From the NCBI RefSeq assembly GCF_000004075.3, contig NC_026655.2, positions 19,081,489 through 19,145,488 of the forward strand: a stretch of DNA of 64,000 nt. The letters are read 5' to 3'. Origin of the DNA: Cucumis sativus. Lineage: Eukaryota; Streptophyta; Magnoliopsida; Cucurbitales; Cucurbitaceae. Under the pieces are notes generated by a model that was given only the letters and a program-made list of their open reading frames with translations, was not told where the DNA came from and did not search any database. Numbering within the stretch: position 1 is the stretch's first letter; each line of letters opens with the position of its first letter. The translations under genes were made by a program, and so were the position numbers. Positions 13,801-25,030 of the stretch are shown piece by piece.

Positions 13801-16794
13801 AATTAATCATGGGTTGACTGAAGCATTTTTTTATATTTTTTCATTGTGAGTTTTTTCTTTTTCAAAATTGTTCTATACCATATAGATATTTTACCGATTG
13901 ATCTATTGGTCAATTAAAAAAATTACAAACTTTTATTTTTGAAATTTTAGAAAAGAATTATCACATCAACACATTTTCTAAATATTTTCCTATGTGTTTT
14001 TATATAATTGGAACATTCTCTTTTTCGTCTTTTAAGCAAGTATAGACCAACTAACACATATATATATAAAAAGATGTGTTCGACTAAGGAGCTATGCGTT
14101 CAAAAATCAATATAATCCTATTGATTGTTTTTATATATATAAAAAAGACATTTTCTAGCTTTAAACGTTTCTCTTAAGTTTGACATAAATAGCCATCTTA
14201 AGTCTTTTTTTCTTTAGATCAATAGCATCCAAGTCTTTGTAAATTATAAATTATAAATTTTGATAAAATAAAAATAAATGATGAATTTCACTAAAGATAT
14301 CTTAAAAAAGAAAAGCTACGAAATTTAGTAATATATAATAATTGAGAAGAATTATATATAGCAGCCCTAGCACACATTTATTTTCTCTAACTCAAACCCT
14401 AACCCTCTCTATATTCTCTTTCAAATTGAGAGCTTATGTAGAGAAATATTAATCATTCTTGCAGCTGAAATGGAGCTAATTAAGTTCTATCAATAATTAA
14501 TTTATTTACCTTTTTGTAGAAATAATTAATGAAAAGATAAATTCTGATCTCACCCACCCACCTTTTATAATAACATCCTCTTAATTAATTAAACCTTATT
14601 TACTTTTCAATTTTTGGGACAATAAATTTATTGAATGTGGAAAATAAAACCCTCTTTCATTTTATATATTTTTTAAATAGTTTCACATTTTAAAATGTCT
14701 CTTTTAACTTATTTAGTTTTTAAGAATCCAGCTTTTTTTTTTTTTTTTTTAACAAAAATAATGAAAACTAGCAAGAAATTAATAGAAAACACACTTTCAT
14801 TTTTTAAAAGAATAATTTGATTTTATTGGTAAGGACATTTTAAAATTAATTTTAGTGTTGATTGACAAAAATCTATATTTTATTTTTTACCCTCCTCTCT
14901 CTCAGTTTTTTTCCACATCAACATTAATGTCTAGTAATTAGTAACCCACTACCCTAAGAGAAAAAGTAACTTTAGAGCCACATTGAACTATTTCATAAAA
15001 TTACTTTTATGAAAACTTAGGACATAATTGATTCATGAGTAAAAGCACTTTAGGTTCTAATTAATTTAGAACATGGGTAATTCTTCACTTTTCCCCCATT
15101 GAATTTGAGTGAATTTAAGTAACAATAGTTTGAGGCACAAAGCAATTTGATTTGATTTAACCTATGACCATAGGTAAAGTTTATATCATGATTTATTAAT
15201 TTTACGTATCTTTAATTAGCTTAGAGAAAATTGATTCTAAAAGTTTGATCACATAGTATACTAGCTAGCTTTAATAAACATTATACTCCAATTTTCATTC
15301 TCAAAATGTAACTTCTTTTCCTTTCTTTCTAATACGTTTAAGAAGCTATTCATGAATGATGTAAGAAATATAATTGACATGTAATTATAAGTTTCATATG
15401 ATATAGTTTTGTTTTGCTTTTTTAGAGTACACCACCCGTGGTAGATTCAAACATTTAACTTTTTTATAAATAAGTATATTAACTCGAGTAGGGAAAACGA
15501 AGAAACAATTATAATATATTATATGAATAGAAAGTACATACTATAATATCAAATTAAGTTGTGATATTTTTACAAACACAATGTGTGTTTTTTTTTTCTT
15601 TTTTGGATATTATATTAAATTTACCTTTATCCACGACCTTAAGTTTTTTGGGTTAATCGATTATTTAATATAGTATAAGAGTAGGTGGTCTACGAGAGTT
15701 CTACATTCAAGCTCACATTGTTAATTTTCTCCTCAAATAATGTTCATTTCCAATTTGTTTGGATTTTCATCATATTTCAACCTCATTGGTAAAGAAGTTC
15801 AGATTTGGATAATATATATTAAAGAAATAATTGCAAACAATTAAAATTCAAAGTATCAGCATAAATAACAATATTTTAAAAAAAATTTAAATAAAGCAAA
15901 ATTTATTCAAGTCTAAAGTCTATCATTGATCAACTATATTATAAATGTTGACATGTCAGTACTGATAAACCGTAAGAATCTACCCACAACAAGAATTACA
16001 TCATTGATAAACTTTTTTGTATTTGTAATTCTTAAAAATTATTGTTATATTGATAATTATTATTCTCTCTAAAATGCTGCTAGTTATAATAATTACACTA
16101 TATTAAAGATATCTTCACCATTAACTTGAACTTGTAAGTCAATTGATGATTTAAGATTTTTTAAACAACACGTTGTGTGGAGAAATCTATCTTCATCTGA
16201 AAATTGATAGTATATTGAAATTTTGAAAAACAATTAAGACATTTTAAGTATCCATTATCTTTGTATTTTCCATCAAACTGTTTAATCATAATTTGACAAT
16301 GCGATAATAAACTTTACTTTTCTTTAAAAAAATATTCAAAATATTTTTTAAGTGGGTGATGAGAATGGATGGGAGGGTAGGCATATTCACTTGTTATTAT
16401 TCTCTTAATTCTATTATTATTGTTATTATTTTTGGCTAAAACATAATTTCAAGTAAATTAAAACAACCATCTTTAAATGATAATATATCCGCGAAATTGT
16501 GACATGTATTTATATATATATAATTTCACCATTGAGGTTAAGCCAATCGAAAACCTCAAAACAAACAACTAACACTATTAATGCAAAACCAAAGCAAATG
16601 AAAATTATTATGTGTTCATTAACTCCATGAACGTCTTCCCCCGAGCTTTCCCTAATCTGCACTCACTTTTTTTTCTTGTCTGAAATGTCAGGTTTTAATG
16701 GCTCCTTTGGGAGCAGGTGAAAATCCTTCATTGAAACATCCTAACTTCCTCCATAACTCAATGGTTATTTAGAGGATTTTATCATTTTAATTCC

Positions 16795-16798
<4 letters not shown>

Positions 16799-16851
<53 letters not shown>
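16799..16851. repeat. (AT)n microsatellite, about 52 bp
   Basis: Perfect TA dinucleotide run in intergenic DNA about 1.4 kb upstream of the CLE gene. Confidence 0.97.
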
Positions 16852-16852
<1 letters not shown>

Positions 16853-18118
16853 AAAAGTGATAGGGGAAGAAGTAGGAAGTAGTAGGGTTGTTGTGTTTAG
16901 GGTTGGTTTTTATTTGAATACATATGATGAAAACATCACACAATATATTTGTATATTTCGGCAATAAATACAAATATATACATATACTTCTTGTTACGAG
17001 GGTTTTCTGTCCCAAGTTGTAAAAATAATGAAGTATGACCCTAAGAGTGTATTAATTATATATACACTTTATGAATATTATGATGTATTGATTTTAGTAA
17101 GTGTGGAAGATGATTTTGTACATTGGTGTTGAAAATGATTTGGGCTTTTGGCACATAGCAAAAGTATTTTGAGGGAAAAACAAGTAGTATGTTGTCTCAC
17201 ATTCGAAGATTTTGATTTACTGAAGGAATTTGTATGCAAAGGTTTTGCGTGAGAGCTTTCAAAATGTATTTGTGATGAAAGTAGATGAACTTTGTGTCAA
17301 TATGCACCATTTAGTAACAAGGTTGTGCTAAACTTTGCGTACGACATAACAACGAAATTTGGTCAAAACAACTAGAATAATCGTTTCTTCCTCCCTGAGT
17401 TCTCATACTCACATTTCCTCCTCCTTTGAACTCCTGCTAGATATTGCTCTCTTGCACTTGCACTCTTCCTTTTTGTTCATGTTTGTGCTTGTCATTCTCA
17501 CAACTATCATTTAATGGTGAGCGACAGGTAGTATGTATAATTAACACTTTGTTGGTGCCACAGTAGCATTGACAAAGGATCAACTTTCTTCATTATTTCC
17601 TAAAACTAGGACAAACAACATTATTATCTCTTTAAAGTTCAGGTCATCCATACAAAAAAAAACGTTTTTTCTTGAAATGAGAGGTTTTTCAAATTTTCAT
17701 AATACTTCACAATTAAAAACAGAGAGGAAGAGAGAGAGAGAACACAGAATGTTGTGTTTTGAGCTTTTGTTACAGTTCCCAATTACAAATCCTTGTCTTG
17801 TTTAATTTTGTATATAATGATATATTTCACCAATGGCAATTAATAGGGTTGGTGAAGGCCTTTTTAATTAATTTACTTTTATTATTATTATTTTTTTGGA
17901 TCAGACAAGAGATTTTGATGTATCAAAAAAAGACCTTTTTACTGTTTATTTCTTCTTATTGGTACCATATATCATAATTATTATTCATTACTTAATGTTC
18001 TTCACACCCTCTTCTACTCTCCCTTTCTCTCCCTCTCTCATTTTCTCGATTCCTTTTGCCTTATAATTTTTAATTTTCATTCCCTCTTTAATTTCTTCCT
18101 TCACAGGTCACTTTTCAA

Positions 18119-18126
18119 CTATAAAT
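18119..18126 (+). promoter_or_regulatory. Candidate TATA box of the CLE gene
   Basis: CTATAAAT lies about 147 bp upstream of the CLE start codon, followed by a pyrimidine-rich stretch that could be the 5' UTR. The distance and sequence fit a plant TATA element; the transcription start is not known. Confidence 0.5.
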
Positions 18127-18272
18127 TCTCCATTCTCTTCTTCTTTTTTGTTTTGTTTTGTTTTGTTTTAAAACTATAAATCTCATATATCATCTTTTTT
18201 TATTTTGTGGGTCTTCACCCTTTCACATGATCATCATCATTTCCAAATCATCAATTTTTCCCTTTCTTCAAA

Positions 18273-18605
18273 ATGAGTGGTGCAATGGGACTATCCAAGT
18301 CTAGCATTTTATTGTTTTGGCTTTCGGTTTTAGTTGTTTGTGTTACCTCCGTTGCGGGTGCTCGGAAGACGTTGTTTTTGGATCACAACGGTGTTAGAGA
18401 CAACAAAAACAGCTTGACAACTACACTGGCAGAGACGACAATCAACAGGTGCAAGTACTCGAAGAACAACGACGTTAACGACCTCCATTGTTGTGAGTGC
18501 TTCTTCTTGAGCTCTAAGAAGATGATGATGATCGATAATAATAATGGCACCAACTTTGAAGAGAAAAGGGTTGTTCCTACTGGCCCTAACCCACTTCACA
18601 ATTAA
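18273..18605 (+). CDS. CLE-family signalling peptide precursor
   Basis: A 110-residue intronless prepropeptide. Residues about 6-29 form a hydrophobic signal sequence ending near VAGA, so the protein should enter the secretory pathway. The last 12 residues are RVVPTGPNPLHN, a full CLE dodecapeptide with the invariant Arg1, Pro4, Gly6, Pro7, Asn8/Pro9, His11 pattern. It is preceded by EEK, and the gene stops right after the final Asn, so no C-terminal tail is removed. In the family the peptide is cut out, often hydroxyproline-modified and arabinosylated at Pro7, and read by CLV1/BAM-type leucine-rich receptor kinases. The motif is closest, from memory, to the Arabidopsis CLE8-CLE13 group. The variable region is rich in Asn and Lys and contains a CCEC cluster (residues about 73-76), unusual in a propeptide. 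An upstream ATG-starting frame is absent and the next in-frame Met (residue 5) would also keep the signal. Confidence 0.92.
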   Translation: MSGAMGLSKSSILLFWLSVLVVCVTSVAGARKTLFLDHNGVRDNKNSLTTTLAETTINRCKYSKNNDVNDLHCCECFFLSSKKMMMIDNNNGTNFEEKRVVPTGPNPLHN

Positions 18606-18704
18606 GTAGAGAGGAAAAAGAACAAGTGATCAAGATCAAGATCAAAGTCAATAATATATAATATTATAGTTTATGCTGATCTTGATTATTATCATGCATG
18701 ATTA

Positions 18705-18742
<38 letters not shown>

Positions 18743-19950
18743 GTTTCTTAATTAGCTTTTGTTTTGGTAATTTTCATTTCCTTTTGTTGATATAGTCTAA
18801 TTAATTTCTGTAAGAAGTGAAATCAAGAAAGCTCTTTTTTTTTTTTTCAAATAAAAAAGAAGACTAAAATTATGAATTGTTGCTTTCACCCTTTATTCCC
18901 CTTCAGCTATTCAAGTGATTACAGTTAAAGTTGATAGGAAGAAAAGGAGTTAATTAGGGCAGATGGAAGCTTTAAGGAGAAAGAAAATATGAAGAAAAAA
19001 TTGAAAAGAAAATCTCAACAATATGATATGAATATCCCATATTTGGGAAATGGCATTGAATTGAAATGGGTCAGAAAGGAAAAGAGAGAAAGAAATTAAT
19101 TAGGAAATTCTACTTTGTAAACACAAAGGGAATTGAATAGTAACCTGTTTTTTGTTGCAGCTGACAAAACAACTGTGGACAGTGTGCATTCAATTTCCAA
19201 ACTACTTTTCTATATATTATTTTTTATAAAAAATTTACTTTTCCCATTTACTCTCTCTCTCTCTCTCTCCCTTTTCAGCTCCAATCTTAATTCATTTTGG
19301 TGTTGATATTAAAAAGATGATTAGGGGAAGTTAGGGTTGAATGCAATCTTTTAATTGTTTGATGAAATCCTCATAAGTGATTTGGAGAAATAATTTAGTG
19401 GATGTGTGGTTTGATATAAAATCCTTATAAATAGTTGGTTTGGAGAAAGTTTAAATCTAGTCTATATGGTTTGATAACATCTTCTCGTAAGTAACCGATT
19501 TAGAGAAAGTTTGGATTTTAATTTGACCCATCATATAGTTTATAGTTACAATTCATGGGTTTGATAAAAATTTGTAATATTATACGAACAAACTTTCTTT
19601 TATCTAGAGACTAAATTTGTAATTCATCACTAAAATAAAGTAATAAGTATATTATTTAATGACGTGCTAAATGTTGAATGAGATTGAAATGTATATCACC
19701 AATGTATTATTGAAAGTTTTCTTTAGTTTCTCAAATCTCGAGATTCCAACGAAAAAGAGGTTGTGGACAAATAGAAGTTTTGTTTTAGGGAACACAACAT
19801 ACAACATGAACAGAATCCAAAGAAAAGAGAGAAAATCACATATATGATTTGGTGATGATTTGGTTTTGATGGTTTTTTTTTTTTATCTCGGGATAATTAA
19901 TTGGGATTGATGTTTTAATCAAAGAATATGATTAAGAAATGAAGAGAAAC

Positions 19951-20112
19951 TTACGGTTGAAATTCTTCATTAAGTTTTGTTGACACTTTGAAATGATTAG
20001 TCAAAGCCTTTGGAATTTTGTATTTTGACCAAATCTCATTGGCTTTAGTCAATGCATTGACCATCCATGTGTTTGTCCAACGTGTAATTTCCTTTTCTTT
20101 TACTAAAATGAA
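19951..20112 (-). other. Orphan exon-like segment, unidentified
   Basis: On the minus strand a frame reading VKEKEITRWTNTW, then ALTKANEIWSKYKIPKAL and ending NEEFQP has mixed, protein-like composition quite unlike its surroundings. It is preceded by a possible acceptor (TTTTCATTTTAG) and ends either at a TAA or at a possible donor (CC|GTAAGT) that overlaps this stop. I found no companion exons with a start codon; the upstream 60 bp is poly-T. I do not recognise the family. It could be the last exon of an unseen gene or a gene relic. Confidence 0.3.
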
Positions 20113-21758
20113 AAATATATTTTGACTCACAAAAAAAAAAAAAGAAAAAAAGAAAGAAAAAAAGAGAAACAAATATTTTCATTATGAAATATGGTTTGGA
20201 AATAATAATTAAAGAGAAACCCATCAATGTCAAAGAAGAAAGACTATACTGCAGTTGTCTAGTTTTGTAGACTTTAATACATATCTTTATTTATAAATAT
20301 CGAATTTATGATTCGTATTTATAGTGATAATTATTTTGCAATGGTCAAGTTCGAATTTGATTGTACTTTATATTCATTTCCATTTTCTAATTTCAAAATG
20401 TTTTTCTTGCTTTTGAGTTTTGAGTTTTGTTATATATAAATCTTTATAGAAAATTTTAAGATTTATGCTTTTACTTTGAATATTTCATTAAATTTTTATT
20501 TAGTGTGAATGTATATTAACTAATTCTAAAATTTTAAATTAATTTATTACTATTAAATTATTTTTTTTCGTGATAATATTTCTAACTAATTAATTAAGAT
20601 ATACTGTCAAAAACTGAAAGAGTGAGTGAACTTTGCTTAGAGACCAATAAAACTATAAATTATATATTGAAATCTAGTGACCAAATAACAAAAGTAGAAT
20701 CACAGAGTTTTGAGAAAATCAAATTCAAAACTCATAGAAAAATATGTAACATTTTTGCGACTTATGAATAAAGTAAAAACTATATGTATATATTTTGAAA
20801 ATTAGTTTAGACGTGTCCTCTAATCATTGATAAACTTTGTTACATTTGACAACCACCAATAAGTTTTTCGTTATAATCTAGTTTTGAGAAGAAGAGTTTA
20901 TCCGTTCCAACTCCTCCAAATAGTCATATATTTCCTCGATGTCGATAAAGGGCTACAAGATCAACTACTTTAAATGGAATGTTCAAACAAACTTGCTATG
21001 TTATATATATGTAATACTAAATTAACTTTTCTCATCATAAAAATAAAAATGGTGGCGATCATTTGAGGTTGTCAATTGAGTGTGTGTATATATATATATA
21101 TATAAAAATTAGAAGCATAAGAACAAAGAAAGAAAGAAAGACAAAGAAGATAGCCGTTCTGTGAAACACATTCCTTGTTGTTTTCAATTAGCTGTTGTTG
21201 ACAACAACAAATCCCATTTGTCTCACATTTATAAGATTACAAATTCTTACTAACATCATAGTTATATGTTCAATACCACAGACAAACGTCCCTATCCTGC
21301 TTTTATCCATTTTTACAATATCAAATAAATAAACGCCACCTCATTTTTCAATTCAAACGACTAACTTAAACCTACTGTCAAGGACCATGATCGATTGATC
21401 CTTATGATTCGAAGAGAACTAAAATTTCTTTTCCTTTGAATTACAAAGTTAGAATTTAGTCTCCTAATTAGTCACACGATTTAGTAAAATCTTCATAAGT
21501 TGTAACGCTCTAATTCAAGAGGGGTATATGAATGAACTAAGAGCACATTCGAATGAGAGAGGTCATGAGCATATATGGTTAAGAAAGATTTTTGATAACT
21601 CAATCATAAAAACTCTAAAATTAAGTATGTTGAACTTGAACAAATTTTATGTTGGGGACCTCCAGAGAGATTTCTTAGAAAGCACTAACAGTTTTCACTC
21701 TTAGAATCAATTTTACTATAAGGACTATTTATGAAAGTTGTAACAAACTGTAGAGACC

Positions 21759-21804
21759 AAAGTTGCAACTATAACTATTTTAAAGTTGCAACTATAACTA
21801 TTTT
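21759..21804. repeat. 23-bp exact tandem duplication
   Basis: The unit AAAGTTGCAACTATAACTAT followed by TTT occurs twice without a gap (21759-21781 and 21782-21804). It is non-coding. Confidence 0.95.
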
Positions 21805-22151
21805 AAACCTAGAGATAAAGTTGATCTATTATCCAAATCTCATGGACGAAAATGTAATTTTCTTATAAAAAAAGAAAAGTTTAGGTATTTCTAATTCTAT
21901 CAAGGTGCCAACTGCTAATAAGACCCAAATGAGAATTTGTAATATCCAAGGGAACTTCACAGTTTACCTCTTTCGTCAAAAACTATGTTGATTTTGTGTC
22001 ATCATCTGTTCATCTCAAGCATTTTCAGCACAGCTTCACTGCCCACTTCTCAACCCTAAAAAAGCAAAGACAATAAAACAGACAAGAGGAAACCTGAATT
22101 GAATATTTGGTTGAAACCTTCTTCCTTTATGTTTTGCAGGCCAACTCAGGG

Positions 22152-24192
22152 ATGCCTCGCCGAATACTTCAAGGTAATTATAAACTCCACACCCATTCTG
22201 ACGTTTGTTCTTACCACATATGGAACTGAACATTAACTCTGGCCTCTGTCATGGCAAGAAATTCAAAATTGTAGGAGCCACTTTCTTGTATAATGTCATA
22301 GAGATTCAATTTTACATATGCTGTTGTTACAGGAAGCTCTAAAGATCAGATGATGAAGAGCACTTCATCTCTGCTACAGTCTCCAGTTTTCTGCTTCTTC
22401 CTTGGGATGTTAGCTGTGCTGGTTATATTGCTGATTCTCTTATTGATCTTTAGGAAGTCTTTTAAACAAAATAAAGTGGTGAAGTTATTAAGACAAAGTG
22501 GAACAACTCAAGGTAACAAAATAGAGTTAAATTGTAAGCTCAGAAGAAACTATAAATAACGCTTAATAAATTGCGAAAAAGTAAATGTTTTTATCTCATG
22601 TTGCAGCATCAACAGATTTGTTAAGCGATAACCTGCATTCATTAAGTTACTTTGACTTTCACACACTGAAAAAGGCCACAAAGAATTTTAACCCAACGAA
22701 TCTTCTTGGCCAAGGAGGATTTGGACCTGTCTATCTGGTATGGTTTTCTTTCAGACAAACATGGATTTCATAAAAAAAAAACCAATTGAAAATGAAATGC
22801 TTAACCCAACGTATCTTGTAAAAATTACGATGTCTCATCTTTTCAATTTGGGATCCTTAACATACCCTTTCAAGATGGTGGCTCTTTGAGTTCATCCATG
22901 ACCTTTTCTTTTCCACTTTTGAAACAAACACTTATTAAATTGTGAGGTCTCTTTATCTTTTCAGCTTAACTTTGAACTAAAGGAGAACTTATCTTTTATA
23001 GGGTACACTCGAAGATGGAAGGTTAGTTGCAATTAAGAAACTTTCACTTAACAAATCCCAACAAGGAGAAGCAGAATTTCTATCAGAAGTCAGACTGATA
23101 ACAAGCATCCAACACAAGAACCTTGTTCGCCTGCTTGGTTGTTGCTCCGATGGGCCTCAACGGCTACTCGTGTATGAATACATGGAGAACAGGAGTTTAG
23201 ATCTCATAATATATGGTAAATCACAGGAGTGTAGTTCTCTATCTGATGTGATCTTCCCTGCTGTTTACCTGCAAATATAATAAGTTGAACATCACAACTC
23301 TCACAAAACAGGTGGAAGTGAGCAAATCCTCAACTGGAACACCAGATTGAAGATTATCAGAGGCATTGCCAAAGGGTTGCAGTATCTTCATGAGGATTCC
23401 CATCTAAGAATAATTCACCGAGACATCAAAGCAAGCAATATTCTTCTTGATGACAAATTTCAACCGAAGATTGGTGATTTTGGGCTGGCCAGGTTCTTCC
23501 CTGATGATCAAGCTTACCTAAGCACTACATTTGCTGGAACTCTGTAAGCCTTTCGTTTGATTTCTCATGGCCACATCTTATAAATCACTGGCTAGTCTAC
23601 AAAATTTGATATAGTATTCTGTAATTCTAATAGCTTTATCACACGTTCTTCATTTATCCAGAGGTTACACAGCGCCAGAATATGCAATTAGGGGAGAACT
23701 GTCAGAGAAAGCAGATGTATACAGTTTTGGAGTTCTTGTGCTTGAAATCATCAGTGGCAGGAAAAACACAAATCTTTCTTTACCAACCGAAATGCAGTAT
23801 CTTCCTGAATATGTACGCATAAAATCCCACAACTATTTCCCAATATTAATAAAATTTCCACGGCATTATGATAATGAGTATTAAATGATACTAATATGCA
23901 GGCATGGAAACTATATGAGAGGTCAACACTGATCGAACTTGTGGATCCAAAGATGAAGGAGGGTGGATTTTTGGAGAAGAATGTAGCACACGCAATTCAA
24001 GTTGCTTTGTTATGCCTTCAACCTCATGGCAATCTAAGACCTGCAATGTCTGAGATTGTTGCCATGCTAACATACAAGTTTGAAATTGTTCAAACGCCTT
24101 TGAAACCAGCTTTCTTAGAAAGAAGGCACAAAAGGAACAGAGATCTATCGTTGACTAATTATGCAGATATCACTCCATCTCCTTTACAATGA
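22152..24192 (+). CDS. Membrane-anchored receptor-like Ser/Thr kinase without ectodomain (CRK/DLSV-type kinase)
   Basis: Seven exons: 22152-22173, 22333-22512, 22607-22737, 23002-23215, 23312-23543, 23662-23812, 23902-24192, giving 406 residues in one continuous frame. A single membrane span lies at residues about 26-47, followed by a basic stop-transfer stretch. The kinase domain runs from about 95 to 370: Gly loop GQGGFGPVY (102-110), AIKK with catalytic Lys123, HRD at 218-220 followed by IKASNILLD (an active RD kinase), DFG at 238-240, [20 protein letters not shown]. The exon pattern and domain II-XI sequence resemble cysteine-rich receptor kinases, but no DUF26, lectin or LRR region is present. 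The 22-nt first exon is supported by its splice sites and frame; translation could also start at the MM at residues 14-15. The first exon's frame is open back to the acceptor at about 22139, so a coding exon further upstream cannot be excluded. Ligand and substrate are unknown. Confidence 0.88.
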
Positions 24193-25030
24193 AGGCAATG
24201 CCAATGCCTATTTTGTGGAAACGAAACTTGCTCTCTAACTTGTAAGCCATTTCATTTTTATCACATTGGAGGAGAAATTGAAACAATCATCATATAGTTT
24301 TAACTTGGTCTTCATTTTCTATGTCAACAAGGTATAGGTGTCGCAATTTTCATGAGGACTGTTCTAGTAAGTTGGACTATTCTTACTAAAAAGATTGATC
24401 TAATTTTCTCTTCTTCTACTACTCTTCCATTTCAACCTTTTACATGTCACTGCAATCGTAGAAATATAAGCCTTACTACATCAATTCAACATTCCATCTT
24501 GAGATAGTGCATTCAAATTTTTTAAGATATAGATGTTTCCTTTACAGATTCTTGGTTATGAAAATTTATTTTAGATTTCCAGACTTCAACAGACTTTAAA
24601 GGGGTTGGCTTATTAGTCAATAAGTGCCAACTGCTATGTAAATAATAAATGGCTTAGAGAAAATGAGTTCAAGGTATGATGACTACTCAACAGGATTATG
24701 TATTCTACGAGTTCCCTTGAGAAATAAATGTAGTACTAGGGTTTCATATTCTATGATAACACCGTTGTTTTATATTATAAGTTTATAACTGAACTTGCAT
24801 CTAAATCCACTTAGGAACTTTGAGGATAGATTAAACAGAATAAATCTACCCTAGCCTAGTTTAATATTATACATATAACGTTGTGAATAAATATAAATCA
24901 GAATCTCTTTTTTTCATGGCTACTTTCACGATTTTCTCTTTTAATAAGCAGACAAAAAAATGAATATCACCAAGGAACTTCTCGACCTCCACAAGAAACT
25001 CTCACCTTGTGGGCTAATCAGATACATTGA
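24193..25030. other. Convergent intergenic spacer
   Basis: This 838-bp segment lies between the ends of the kinase (+) and nuclease (-) genes. It must contain both 3' UTRs. I see no other gene or repeat. Confidence 0.6.

Larger units (their letters stand above)
7319..18272. other. 11-kb intergenic region, no gene recognised
   Basis: This AT-rich stretch has only short, low-complexity open frames. Contents I can support are (AT)n tracts (8190-8214, 12140-12203, 16799-16851), a CG-rich degenerate foldback at about 11216-11470, a CGATCG-rich tandem array at about 13375-13800, and scattered 'CTATCATTGAT'-type repeat remnants (about 15840-16050). I found no tRNA, rRNA or known microRNA sequence by eye. 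Confidence 0.55.
18606..22151. other. Intergenic region between CLE and kinase genes
   Basis: Downstream of CLE there is an (AT)n tract (about 18709-18739) and poly-T. An orphan exon-like segment lies on the minus strand at 19951-20112. A 23-bp exact tandem duplication lies at 21759-21804. From about 22000 the sequence is less AT-biased and probably includes the kinase promoter and 5' UTR. Confidence 0.5.

Noticed and set aside
15640-15715. Possible tRNA-Met-like or primer-binding-site sequence (AGTATAAGAGTAGGTGGTCTAC).
   Set aside because: It resembles the 'TGGTATCAGAGC' word near LTR retroelements, but no cloverleaf, LTR pair or coding remnant could be found around it.
16698-16771. Small plus-strand frame (MAPLGAGENPSLKHPNF...) near a GGCTCC/GGAGC hairpin.
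   Set aside because: It is only 24 codons, has no signal peptide or known peptide motif, and the hairpin stem is too short for a microRNA.
22036-22233. 65-codon minus-strand frame just upstream of the kinase gene.
   Set aside because: It overlaps the kinase 5' region, lacks splice support and resembles no family.
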